DNA from: an uncultured Eubacteriales bacterium | GTDB lineage: Bacteria > Bacillota > Clostridia > Oscillospirales > Acutalibacteraceae | Assembly: GCA_934552855.1 (NCBI GenBank) | Contig: CAKTEU010000035.1 | Coordinates: 1-17,580 of the forward strand | Length of the DNA stretch: 17,580 bases | Direction: 5' to 3' | In this document: positions 6,425 to 14,051 of the stretch, in pieces | Layout of the letters: every line of letters starts with the position of its first letter | Position numbering within the stretch: the stretch's first letter is position 1 | Program-made: the position numbers and the translations under genes | The notes under the pieces: generated by a model | Seen by the model: the letters and a program-made list of their open reading frames with translations, nothing else | Database searches by the model: none | Told to the model about the DNA's origin: nothing

Positions 6425-6451
6425 CAACCGCCTCCGTATTATTACGGCACC
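6421..6451 (-). repeat. Right copy of the shared leader, 5' end of the toxin mRNA
   Basis: On the minus strand the toxin mRNA starts with GGTGCCGTAATAA, then TACGGAG, then GCGGTTGCTCC. It includes a local hairpin, CCGTA-ATAA-TACGG. Its complement is present in the mRNA tail (6225-6202), allowing about 24 pairs with a 7-base bulge. Confidence 0.88.
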
Positions 6452-6457
6452 GGAAAT

Positions 6458-6486
6458 ATGGTACCACAACAATCGAATTTTGTCAA
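6458..6486 (-). promoter_or_regulatory. Promoter of the toxin gene
   Basis: On the minus strand: TTGACA (6486-6481), a 17-base spacer, extended -10 TGG and TACCAT (6463-6458). Start near 6451, exactly where the shared leader begins. Confidence 0.7.
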
Positions 6487-6492
6487 TAAATT

Positions 6493-6522
6493 CCGCCGCT
6501 GTTATATACGGCGGTTATTTTT
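6493..6522. terminator. Small hairpin upstream of the toxin promoter
   Basis: CCGCCG (6493-6498) pairs with CGGCGG (6509-6514) over a 10-base loop, then TTATTTTTATT on the plus strand. It may insulate prfB from transcripts entering from the left; no gene that needs it is visible. Confidence 0.4.
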
Positions 6523-6524
6523 AT

Positions 6525-6751
6525 TGCAATGCTGTGGTTGTTGACTTTTAACAATCAACTGTTTCACATTTTTTGAAAAAAATGGCTCATTTTTATATTT
6601 TGAGGTTGCTCTTTATGAATAATTGTGTATAATATATAAGTTAAAGTGTTTTATCATATCTTTATGAGGATTTTTATTATGATTTAAGACGGATATTTTA
6701 AAGAGAGAAATTTACTTATATTATGACGCATGAAAGGAATGTGTAATTTTA
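6525..6751 (+). promoter_or_regulatory. prfB upstream region with candidate promoter (6606-6633)
   Basis: TTGCTC (6606-6611), a 16-base spacer and TATAAT (6628-6633) form the best promoter, giving a leader of about 110 bases. An inverted repeat GTTGA (6540-6544) / TCAAC (6555-6559) lies further upstream. No gene is seen in this AT-rich stretch. Confidence 0.5.
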
Positions 6752-7879
6752 ATGATTCAATTTGAAGAACTCAGACTCCGACTTCTCGAAAGCGAAAAGC
6801 CCCTTGCTGAGCTTGCCGATGCGCTCGGACTCAAAAAAATGAGCGATGAAATTGCCGAACTTGAAAAGCAAACAGCCGCCGAAGATTTTTGGGGCGACCT
6901 TGCAAACTCGCAAAAAGTGCTTCAGCGCATAGCTTCGCTCAAAAACAAAATCAAGGCTTATGACGACCTTAAAACCGCTTATGACGACGCAATGATGATG
7001 ATTGAGCTTTCAGACGAAGAAGGCGACCTTGACCTTGTTGACGAATGCCGTGAAAGCGTTGAAAAAGTTGAGAAGGAACTTGAAAAGCAGACCCTTTCAA
7101 CCCTCCTTTCCGGTGAGTATGACTCAAAAAATGCAATCCTTACTTTCCATGCCGGCGCAGGCGGAACGGAAGCTCAGGACTGGTGTCAAATGCTTTTCAG
7201 AATGTATGGCCAATGGGCAACAAAACACGGTTACAAATTCACAACGCTTGACTTTCTTGACGGCGACGAAGCCGGCCTTAAATCGGCGGTTGTTCTTGTT
7301 GAGGGCGAAAACGCATACGGCTATCTCAAAAGCGAAATGGGCGTTCACCGCCTTGTTCGTGTTTCACCGTTCGATTCTTCGGGAAGGCGGCACACTTCAT
7401 TTGCTTCTCTTGAAGTTATGCCGGAAATTGATGACACAATCGAAGTTGAAATCAATCCCGAAGACATCAAAATGGAAGTTTATCGTGCTTCCGGTGCAGG
7501 CGGACAAAAGGTTAATAAAACATCTTCTGCCGTTCGTCTTATCCATATTCCGACCGGTATTGTTGTAAGCTGTCAGGTTGAACGCAGCCAGCATCAGAAC
7601 CGTGAAGTATGTATGCGTATGCTCAAATCAAAGCTCATTGAAATCAAAGAGCGTGAACACCTTGATAAAATCGAGGATATCAAAGGCGACCAGAAGGAAA
7701 TCGGATGGGGCAGCCAGATCCGCTCTTATGTTTTCATGCCGTATACTCTTGCCAAGGACCACAGAACCGGCTTTGAAATGGGCAATATCAACGCCGTTAT
7801 GGACGGCGACATTGACGGCTTTATCAATGCATATCTCAAAAAGCAGTCGCTTGACGCACTTGCCGCAAATCAGGAATAA
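6752..7879 (+). CDS. prfB: Peptide chain release factor 2
   Basis: RF2 ends translation at UGA and UAA. The product is 375 residues. The stop-codon-reading tripeptide SPF is at 205-207 and the GGQ that triggers peptide release at 250-252, the same numbering as Escherichia coli RF2. SGEYDSKNAILTFHAGAGGTEAQDW and GWGSQIRSYVF also fit. In most bacteria prfB holds an in-frame UGA near codon 26 read by +1 frameshifting. Here the aligned codons are CTC GGA (Leu25, Gly26), there is no stop and no internal Shine-Dalgarno, and the whole protein is in one frame. ATG 6752 follows AAAGGA (6733-6738) at a rather long 13-base spacing. Downstream is a strong terminator. Confidence 0.96.
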   Translation: MIQFEELRLRLLESEKPLAELADALGLKKMSDEIAELEKQTAAEDFWGDLANSQKVLQRIASLKNKIKAYDDLKTAYDDAMMMIELSDEEGDLDLVDECRESVEKVEKELEKQTLSTLLSGEYDSKNAILTFHAGAGGTEAQDWCQMLFRMYGQWATKHGYKFTTLDFLDGDEAGLKSAVVLVEGENAYGYLKSEMGVHRLVRVSPFDSSGRRHTSFASLEVMPEIDDTIEVEINPEDIKMEVYRASGAGGQKVNKTSSAVRLIHIPTGIVVSCQVERSQHQNREVCMRMLKSKLIEIKEREHLDKIEDIKGDQKEIGWGSQIRSYVFMPYTLAKDHRTGFEMGNINAVMDGDIDGFINAYLKKQSLDALAANQE

Positions 7880-7890
7880 TTAATGAAATA

Positions 7891-7931
7891 AAAATAACCG
7901 AACCGTTTTATTGTTGCGGTTCGGTTATTTT
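7891..7931. terminator. Bidirectional terminator after prfB
   Basis: AAAATAACCGAACCG (7891-7905) and its exact complement (7917-7931), 11-base loop, with T's on both outgoing strands. It serves prfB and the convergent minus-strand gene ending at 7947. Confidence 0.9.
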
Positions 7932-7946
7932 CTTATTTATCGTCAT

Positions 7947-8732
7947 TTAATTTAAAGCTATGCGTTTTAAATAGTCCACGCCGTTTTTAAGCTCAAATTC
8001 GTCTTTAAAATTGTTGCGATAAAGCTCAACAATGTAATCTCCGTCAAATCCGACCGATTTCATTGTTTCAAAAAAACGGGCAAAGTCAAACAATCCTTTT
8101 TTGCTCGGTGTCAGGCAATCCTCGGCTTTTGAACAATCGCTGACATGAATGTGAACAATGCTTTTTCCAAGCCTTTGAGCAAACTCAAACGGATCGATGT
8201 TTGCTCTTCTTGCCTGTTTAAGATCAAGCGTCATTTTGAATTTGTCACCCATGCATGAGTGCAAAAATTCCATAAATTGCGGTGTTTCTCCGGCATAATG
8301 AACAACGTTTTCATGCGTAACAAAAACGCCGAATGTTTCCGCTTTTTCGGCAAATTTTAAAAGCCTTTCGGCGTATTCTTCGTCCGGAATGGTTTTTTCT
8401 CCCCGTGAACCGTGAAGAACAAAATATTTTGCACCGAGCATTGCGGCCGCCTCAAAAATTTCTTGGTAATAATCAAGGCTGTCTTCAAAGCGGCGATAGT
8501 ATGAACTGAAAAGATTATATCCTTCGGAAAACGACATGAAAGGATGAACCGCAGTCACGTCCATTGAATATCTTTCTTTAATCACGCAAAGTTGTTTAAC
8601 AAAATTCGGCTTGAGTTCGGATGGAGAGTTGAAAAATATTTCGGTTGCTTTGATTCCGACACTGCCCACTTTTTCAAACGACTTTTCGGTTTCAAGCGGA
8701 TAAAAGCAGGACGATGACGCACCGATCTTCAT
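7947..8732 (-). CDS. Sugar phosphate isomerase/epimerase-like TIM-barrel protein
   Basis: A 261-residue protein of the xylose isomerase-like / AP endonuclease 2 superfamily. Strand-end motifs are visible in order: EIFFN, DVTAVHPF, YFVLHGSRG, VTHENVVHY, MTLDLKQARR, VHIHVSDCS and a late IVELYR. The His, Glu and Asp residues in these are the usual metal ligands. The substrate cannot be read from sequence. I start at ATG 8732 since AGAGGTG lies about ten bases upstream; an in-frame GTG at 8744 overlaps that site. It lies downstream of the secreted phosphoesterase with a hairpin terminator between, so it is expressed by partial read-through or its own unseen promoter. Confidence 0.8.
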   Translation of the reverse strand: MKIGASSSCFYPLETEKSFEKVGSVGIKATEIFFNSPSELKPNFVKQLCVIKERYSMDVTAVHPFMSFSEGYNLFSSYYRRFEDSLDYYQEIFEAAAMLGAKYFVLHGSRGEKTIPDEEYAERLLKFAEKAETFGVFVTHENVVHYAGETPQFMEFLHSCMGDKFKMTLDLKQARRANIDPFEFAQRLGKSIVHIHVSDCSKAEDCLTPSKKGLFDFARFFETMKSVGFDGDYIVELYRNNFKDEFELKNGVDYLKRIALN

Positions 8733-8768
8733 TTTTGAAAACACCTCTTTAAAAAAGGATAAATCAAA

Positions 8769-8797
8769 GAGGGCCGAAACATTTTTGTTCGACCCTC
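8769..8797 (-). terminator. Terminator after the phosphoesterase gene
   Basis: GAGGGTCGAA and TTCGGCCCTC (minus strand, 8797-8788 and 8778-8769) form a 10-bp stem with one G-U pair, followed by TTTGATTTA. The T-tract is interrupted, so termination may be partial. Confidence 0.65.
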
Positions 8798-8813
8798 CGA
8801 ATTTTAAAGATGA

Positions 8814-9980
8814 TTACTTAATAACATAGAAAAGTCTGAAGAAACCGCGGAGAATGGTTGTGAAAATTGCCGGAGACATGAAGTCGGTAACATAATAATC
8901 AAACTTTTCGCCAACAACATCGCTGTAATAGATTGAATGAGTCTCATAATTTGAAATATCGTTTTCGTTGAGATTGAAAACTCTCATTGATCTGTGGTCG
9001 CCTCTGCCGTATGAACGGAAGCCTGTTCCGCCGTTATAGCCGAGGATGATGCCTTCCGATGTTTTGCCCATGAAGTTATTAACGTGGTCATGAGCAAAGA
9101 AAGCACCGATGATGTCACCCTTTTCAAGCCATGCTTCATACTGGCCGGTGGTGTGGCTTACGGGCTCTGAGCAGGGAGCTTCGCCCATTACATTGTCATT
9201 GCCGATAAGGTTTGACTTTTCGTTGAGAGCATACCACTTGCGGTCGTCCATGCTGATGAAAGCACGGGCTGCGTCTCTGTATGTAACCTGTTCAACAAAC
9301 TGATAAATTTCCTTAACGGGAACGTGCTGGAAAAGGAGCGAGGGAACAACCTCTCCGCCGTTTGCGGCCTTAAGTTCATCACTCTTTTGCTTGTACCATT
9401 CAACCTGGTTAGGATAAACACCGGTGTATCCGCCGGCAAGGTCGGTCTTGTTGTTGGTATCCATCATATAGACATTGAGAGCCATTTTTGAGCTGTCCTT
9501 TGATGAATAAACGGGAACGGAGTATGTTCCGGGATCGCCGTCGGTTGTGCCTGCGGAAGAAACGCAGTATTCAAACTGCTTGAATACGTCCATCATATCC
9601 TTGGTTGAAAGCTTATCTTCAAGGTCATGGTCGTGGTTGCCGAATGTTACGGCAAAAGGAACCTTTGCATCGTTGAAGATTTTTCCGAGTTCATAAAGAG
9701 CCTTTTTGATTCTCTTTGCGTTTGCTCCGATGAATATATCGGAAAGCATATCGCCGGGAACAACGATGAGGTCGGGCTTTTCCTGTTCAATTCCTGCTTT
9801 AAGGAAAGCAACGGTCTTTTTGTTCATTTTGTCGATGTCCTGTGTGTCGTTGATCTGAAGAATCTTGAAAGTTCCGTCCGCATTGAACGAAAGCTTTTCG
9901 GGAGTGCCGGCGGCAAAAGCAACCGAGCAAAGCGCAAAGATCATCAGAAGTGAAAGTGCAATGCTGATAATTTTTTTCAT
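8814..9980 (-). CDS. Secreted calcineurin-like metallophosphoesterase
   Basis: A 388-residue exported protein. The N-terminus MKKIISIALSLLMIFALCSV ending AFA-AG (cleavage after about 23) is a signal peptide. The two-metal phosphoesterase motifs follow: DTQD at 45-48, GDMLSD at 76-81, GNHDHD at 114-119, FQHVPV in the middle and AHDH later. The pattern fits the Dcr2/purple-acid-like branch, where AHDH replaces GHxH. The last 20 residues (SPAIFTTILRGFFRLFYVIK) form an amphipathic aromatic helix that could touch the membrane. I used ATG 9980, which puts the signal peptide at the front; AAAGGGG lies about 12 bases upstream. The substrate is unknown, possibly nutrient phosphate esters outside the cell. 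Confidence 0.85.
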   Translation of the reverse strand: MKKIISIALSLLMIFALCSVAFAAGTPEKLSFNADGTFKILQINDTQDIDKMNKKTVAFLKAGIEQEKPDLIVVPGDMLSDIFIGANAKRIKKALYELGKIFNDAKVPFAVTFGNHDHDLEDKLSTKDMMDVFKQFEYCVSSAGTTDGDPGTYSVPVYSSKDSSKMALNVYMMDTNNKTDLAGGYTGVYPNQVEWYKQKSDELKAANGGEVVPSLLFQHVPVKEIYQFVEQVTYRDAARAFISMDDRKWYALNEKSNLIGNDNVMGEAPCSEPVSHTTGQYEAWLEKGDIIGAFFAHDHVNNFMGKTSEGIILGYNGGTGFRSYGRGDHRSMRVFNLNENDISNYETHSIYYSDVVGEKFDYYVTDFMSPAIFTTILRGFFRLFYVIK

Positions 9981-10035
9981 GATTACATGAAACCCCTTTC
10001 TTGCGGTTTTCAACCGTTTTATCAAAGATATGGTA

Positions 10036-10064
10036 AGTATAACAAATTTTTAAGCGTTTTGCAA
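10036..10064 (-). promoter_or_regulatory. Promoter of the phosphoesterase gene
   Basis: On the minus strand: TTGCAA (10064-10059), a 17-base spacer and TATACT (10041-10036). Start near 10029, about 49 bases before the ATG. Confidence 0.6.
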
Positions 10065-10123
10065 CAGAATTTCAAACAAAATCACAGCAACATAACAGAT
10101 AATACTTAAAATTCTTTTTATGC

Positions 10124-10152
10124 TTAAAGTTTACGCTTTGTTGTGATATACT
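10124..10152 (+). promoter_or_regulatory. Promoter of parAB
   Basis: TTAAAG (10124-10129), a 17-base spacer, extended -10 TGA and TATACT (10147-10152). It is divergent from the phosphoesterase promoter and gives a leader of about 55 bases. Confidence 0.6.
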
Positions 10153-10214
10153 CATATATGTATGTAAAAAGAGAAAAAGACCGAAAACATGAAAACGAAA
10201 AGAAGGACAACAGA

Positions 10215-10994
10215 ATGGGAAAAACGATAGCGATTGTCAATCAAAAGGGCGGAGTCGGAAAAACAACAACCGCCGTCAACCTTGCCGCCGCAGTCGGTAT
10301 GAAAGGTTACAAAACGCTTCTTGTTGACATTGACCCCCAGGGCAACGCAACAAGCGGACTCGGTTTTAACAAAAGAGAAACGCAAAAGTCAACCTATGAC
10401 ATGATGATAGGCACGGCCACGGCAGAAGAAATTGTTAAGGAAACAAAGTTTTCTCATCTTGATCTTCTTCCGGCAAACATGGATCTTGCCGGGGCGGAAC
10501 TTGAAATTGCCGACCTTGATTCCCGTGAAGCAAGAATCAAGAACGCCCTTGCCTCACTCAAAGAAAAATATGACTTCATTTTTCTTGACTGTCCTCCGTC
10601 ACTTGGACTTATCACAATTAATGCCCTTTGTGCCGTTGACAGTGTTCTTGTTCCCATTCAGTGCGAATTTTATGCGCTTGAAGGTCTTTCACAGCTCATG
10701 AACACCGTTCGTCAGGTTAAGCGCAAGTATAATCCGCTCATTGATATTGAAGGCGTATTGCTCACAATGTTTGACGGAAGGCTCAACCTCACTCAGCAGG
10801 TTGTTTCCGAAGTAAAAAGGTTTTTTCCGCAAAAAGTTTTTTCGGTTGTAATTCCGAGGAATGTCCGCCTTTCGGAAGCACCGTCTTTCGGTCAGCCGGT
10901 TTCATATTATGACAAATCCTCAAAGGGAAGCAAGGCGTATGACGACCTTGCAGACGAATTTCTCAGAAAAAACGGAAAGGTTCCGCTTGCATAA
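10215..10994 (+). CDS. parA: Chromosome partitioning ATPase ParA (Soj)
   Basis: A 259-residue ParA/MinD-family ATPase that binds DNA nonspecifically as an ATP dimer and, with ParB, moves or organises the origin; in Bacillus it also tunes DnaA. The deviant Walker A KGGVGKTT is at 11-18, LLVDIDPQGNAT follows at about 35-46, the Walker B strand YDFIFLDCPPS is present, and VLLTMFDGRLNLTQQV and VIPRNVRLSEAPSFGQP are typical Soj motifs. ATG 10215 has AAGGA seven bases upstream; the open frame extends to GTG 10143, but that lies in the promoter. parB follows 16 bases later. Confidence 0.95.
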   Translation: MGKTIAIVNQKGGVGKTTTAVNLAAAVGMKGYKTLLVDIDPQGNATSGLGFNKRETQKSTYDMMIGTATAEEIVKETKFSHLDLLPANMDLAGAELEIADLDSREARIKNALASLKEKYDFIFLDCPPSLGLITINALCAVDSVLVPIQCEFYALEGLSQLMNTVRQVKRKYNPLIDIEGVLLTMFDGRLNLTQQVVSEVKRFFPQKVFSVVIPRNVRLSEAPSFGQPVSYYDKSSKGSKAYDDLADEFLRKNGKVPLA

Positions 10995-11010
10995 AAGGAG
11001 AGAATGAAAA

Positions 11011-11877
11011 ATGGCAGCAAAAAACAAAGGCGGTCTCGGCAAAGGCCTTGATGCGCTTTTTATGGATAATTCAATGGAAGAAGAGGCAAAGTCTGCGGTC
11101 AAACTCAAGCTCAACGAAATTGAGCCGAACCGTGAACAGCCGAGAAAAAGTTTTGACGAAGAAGCCCTTGAAGAACTTGCAAACAGCATTTCAACTCACG
11201 GCGTAATTCAGCCCCTGCTTGTCCGTCCGCTTGCCGACGGCGGTTATCAGCTCATTGCCGGCGAAAGAAGGTGGCGTGCGTCACGCATGGCGGGACTCAC
11301 GGAAGTTCCGGTTGTCATTCGAGAGATGAGCGACAGCGAAGCGATGGAGCTTGCGCTTGTTGAAAATCTTCAGCGTGAAGACCTCAACCCGATTGAAGAG
11401 GCGCAGGGGCTTGCCCTTCTTATGGAAACCTACGGTTTAACGCAGGAACAGGCGGCAAAGCGAGTTGGAAAAAGCCGTCCGGCGGTTGCGAACGCAATGC
11501 GCCTGCTTGCCCTTCCACAGGACGTTCTTGCAATGGTTGAAAGGGGAGACCTTTCTGCCGGCCATGCAAGAGCAATTCTTCCGCTTGAAAATGACGAGCA
11601 GATTACTGCGCTTGCAAACGAGATAATCAAAAAGAACCTTTCCGTTCGTGAAACGGAGCGAGCCGTGAAAGCCCTTCTCAAGGGCGACGTCAAAAAGGAA
11701 AAGCGGGTCAAAAAGCGTGACACCTACTACGACGAGGTTGAGCTTGCCGTTTCGCAGTCGCTCGGAAGAAAAGCAAAGGTTTCGCTTTCCGGCGGCAACA
11801 AGGGCACGCTTGAAATTGAATTTTTCGGAAAAGACGACCTTTCAAAGCTTTTGAAGCTTTTTGAAAACGACGATTGA
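11011..11877 (+). CDS. parB: Chromosome partitioning protein ParB (Spo0J), parS-binding CTPase
   Basis: A 288-residue ParB that loads on parS, spreads as a CTP clamp and recruits condensin and ParA. The N-terminus GGLGKGLDALF (7-17) is the ParA-stimulating motif. EQPRK, GERRWRAS and ENLQREDL are the CTP-binding motifs. The HTH runs through VGKSRPAVANAMRLLALP and LSAGHAR; at the four ParB/Noc discriminating positions it has Arg, Ala, Ala and Gly, a ParB pattern. A dimerisation domain ends the protein. It starts 16 bases after parA with AAAGGAG upstream. Its likely targets are the two parS sites at 1869 and 2262. Confidence 0.95.
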   Translation: MAAKNKGGLGKGLDALFMDNSMEEEAKSAVKLKLNEIEPNREQPRKSFDEEALEELANSISTHGVIQPLLVRPLADGGYQLIAGERRWRASRMAGLTEVPVVIREMSDSEAMELALVENLQREDLNPIEEAQGLALLMETYGLTQEQAAKRVGKSRPAVANAMRLLALPQDVLAMVERGDLSAGHARAILPLENDEQITALANEIIKKNLSVRETERAVKALLKGDVKKEKRVKKRDTYYDEVELAVSQSLGRKAKVSLSGGNKGTLEIEFFGKDDLSKLLKLFENDD

Positions 11878-11911
11878 TTAACAGGCAAAAGAGAAGAGAG
11901 AAAAGGTTTAT

Positions 11912-11959
11912 ATAACACAACCGCCGGTGAAGCTTATCCTTCACCGGCGGTTGTGTTAT
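11912..11959. terminator. Long perfect hairpin between parB and the LRR gene
   Basis: A perfect 20-bp stem (11912-11931 and 11940-11959) with an 8-base loop, GCTTATCC. It separates convergent genes, so termination is its likely role, but neither side has a clean T-run; the plus side continues with GGGGTG. Another role, or an RNA end-protection function, is possible. Confidence 0.7.
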
Positions 11960-11988
11960 GGGGTGTGATATATTATTGGGTGCTCCGA

Positions 11989-13854
11989 TTAATAGTGAGC
12001 AACGCCGCACTTGCAGAGCTTGTTTTGCTTAAAGAGTTTTTGGAAGAAAAGACCGATTTTAAAGAAGAAGTTGACAATTCCGGTTTTGTGGCAATTGCAG
12101 GAGCAGGTTGCAGAGGGGTCGGGTTTTTGAACCGTTGTTTCGTCAACGATTCCGAAAGAATAACTAAAATCATCTGTTTCAATGTAAATAAATCCGTTCT
12201 CAATAACAGCTTCAACTTTTTCAAAGGGTACATATTCGCTTACAATATATACAACTGTTTTTTCGGGATCAAACCCTTCGGGAAGAGGAATTTTTGCCCA
12301 ACCCGGGGTTCTGAGAAAATCACGGTCGTTTCCAAAACACTGGATATCAAGATCATAAATTTTTCTTTTATATTCACCCTTTTTGTTTTTAAGAATATTA
12401 AAATCGGTACCGTCGTTAATTTCTTTGACACTAAACGTAGGATTTCCATAAATGTAAAGACTTCCGTCGGGATAAATCAAAGAAACTCCTGTTTTTTCGT
12501 CTTTAAGTTCAGAGAGGTTTATTGCGGCAGTTACAGTATTACCACAGAAAGAGCACTTACCCTGTTTTTCGCCTGCACTTTTATATGTCGGTTTAATTGT
12601 TGTTTTCCAATCGGTAACATCATGTTTCGTTCCGATGCTGACAAAGTTGAAACCGTTTTCATTGGCATACTTTTCGGCAACCGTGCAGGAATAACCATAA
12701 ATTGTGAAGTCCGGAACTTTGTCAACTTTTCCTTCTTCGGTGTTCCAATAATAGCCTAAAGAAAGATAATCAATTCTTGTCGTTTTTTCGGGAATGGTAA
12801 CGCTCTTTAAGTTCTCACAACCGTAAAAAGCAGACCATTTGATTTCATAGACACTGTCACCGAACTCAACGTTTGTAAGACTTGTACATCCCATAAAAGC
12901 TCTTTCCATAATATCTTCAACTCCGTTGCCGATTTTAACGCTTTTCAATCCTGTACAATTTTCAAAAGCATAATCTTCGATTGCTTCTGTTCGGTCCGGA
13001 ATAACTATGCTTTCCAATGATGAACAGCCGCTGAAAGCTTCTTTTTCAATCATATACAAATTTTCAGGCAGGTCTATGCTTTTCAGTCCTGTGCAACCTT
13101 GGAAAGTATGCATTTCAATTCTGGTCACTTCGTTAGAAAATGTAATTCTTGTCAGTCCGGTACAATTTCGGAAAACACCATATCCCATGGTTTGTATGCT
13201 ATCGGGAATAGTAATGTTTGTTAAACCGCCACAACGGTCAAATGCATAACCGGCAATATGGTTGGTTCCTTCTTTAATTGTGATGCTTGTGTTTTCGGGC
13301 ATCTCGCCTTTATACTCATAGTATGTTTTTCCGATATAGATGCTTCCGTCGGGCTGAGCTTTATACCATGCGGTTTTATCAAATGCGTCACAACCAACAG
13401 AAACACCACTGCTTGGAATATTTATGTTTAATAATTTTTTGCATGAATCAAATGCATGATCACAAATTGTAACATCTGATCCTTCCGGAATTGTAATACT
13501 TTCCAAATTATCACAACCGCTGAATGAAAAATGTGAAATAAATTCAAGGTTTTTATTGAAGGTTACACTTGTTATGGTCTGACAGCCCGAAAAAGCCGAC
13601 AAACCGATTTCATTAACCGGATATCCACCGAGTGTTTCCGGAATGACAATGTCTCCGCTTATGCTTGGGTCATAACCGATTATTGATGCCGAATTTTCCT
13701 CAGGATTATTTCCCCAAAGCCTATAGATATAGTAACCTTCTGTAAACTTTTCCGTTTCATCTGCAGCAAACGCCACTCCGGCGAAAGGAACAGCAGAAAG
13801 CAGCATGATTACCGCAAGAAACAATGAAATTGATTTTTTAAAATGTTTTTTCAT
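11989..13854 (-). CDS. Secreted BspA-like leucine-rich-repeat protein
   Basis: A 621-residue exported protein. A signal peptide covers about 1-30 (ending GVAFAADE). From about 55 to 400 run BspA-type leucine-rich repeats of about 23 residues, with the pattern AFxGCxxLxxIxIP, as in SAFSGCQTITSVTFN and AFENCTGLKSVKIGN. Such repeats build a ligand-binding solenoid on the cell surface. The repeat register is broken near 150-200 by a YKAQPDGSIYIGKTYYEYKG insert. A region with CSFCGN (near 445) and a beta-rich part follow. The last 38 residues (584-621) form a tail: CSCNCHK, a hydrophobic/Lys helix, and CKCGVAHY. The ligand is unknown. ATG 13854 has AAGGAG ten bases upstream, and the gene has its own promoter. 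Confidence 0.88.
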   Translation of the reverse strand: MKKHFKKSISLFLAVIMLLSAVPFAGVAFAADETEKFTEGYYIYRLWGNNPEENSASIIGYDPSISGDIVIPETLGGYPVNEIGLSAFSGCQTITSVTFNKNLEFISHFSFSGCDNLESITIPEGSDVTICDHAFDSCKKLLNINIPSSGVSVGCDAFDKTAWYKAQPDGSIYIGKTYYEYKGEMPENTSITIKEGTNHIAGYAFDRCGGLTNITIPDSIQTMGYGVFRNCTGLTRITFSNEVTRIEMHTFQGCTGLKSIDLPENLYMIEKEAFSGCSSLESIVIPDRTEAIEDYAFENCTGLKSVKIGNGVEDIMERAFMGCTSLTNVEFGDSVYEIKWSAFYGCENLKSVTIPEKTTRIDYLSLGYYWNTEEGKVDKVPDFTIYGYSCTVAEKYANENGFNFVSIGTKHDVTDWKTTIKPTYKSAGEKQGKCSFCGNTVTAAINLSELKDEKTGVSLIYPDGSLYIYGNPTFSVKEINDGTDFNILKNKKGEYKRKIYDLDIQCFGNDRDFLRTPGWAKIPLPEGFDPEKTVVYIVSEYVPFEKVEAVIENGFIYIETDDFSYSFGIVDETTVQKPDPSATCSCNCHKTGIVNFFFKIGLFFQKLFKQNKLCKCGVAHY

Positions 13855-13885
13855 GAATTTGCATCTCCTTTTTTGTTATATGACC

Positions 13886-13913
13886 ATTATAACAAAAATT
13901 TTAATAAAGTCAA
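13886..13913 (-). promoter_or_regulatory. Promoter of the LRR gene
   Basis: On the minus strand: TTGACT (13913-13908), a 16-base spacer, extended -10 TGT and TATAAT (13891-13886). Confidence 0.7.
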
Positions 13914-14006
13914 TAATTTTTTAATGATTTTGTCCCAAATAGCAATTATAATTTTACTCAATAAAACTTGCCTCAATCGTAGCAAAGGAATCATCAGATT
14001 TAAGAT

Positions 14007-14051
14007 AATAAAAAATAACCGCCCTGTCCTCGAAAACCGGGCGGTTATTTT
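14007..14051 (-). terminator. Terminator of the candidate small RNA
   Basis: AAAATAACCGCCC (14012-14024) and its exact complement (14039-14051), 14-base loop. On the minus strand the stem runs into TTATTTTTTATTA, so this orientation fits best. No plus-strand gene ends near it. Confidence 0.8.

Noticed and set aside
6730..6765. Tiny upstream frame ending in TGA just inside prfB, a possible moved frameshift site
   Set aside because: The slip site is ATT TGA rather than CTT TGA, there is no stimulatory Shine-Dalgarno, and the position does not match the family site at codon 26.
10143..10214. Longer ParA start at GTG 10143
   Set aside because: It lies in the predicted promoter, and the added residues are a Lys/Glu-rich run absent from ParA proteins; ATG 10215 has a good ribosome binding site.
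11953..12759. 268-codon plus-strand frame opposite the LRR gene
   Set aside because: Low-complexity, Phe-rich translation with no ribosome binding site; it is antisense to a convincing signal-peptide and repeat protein.
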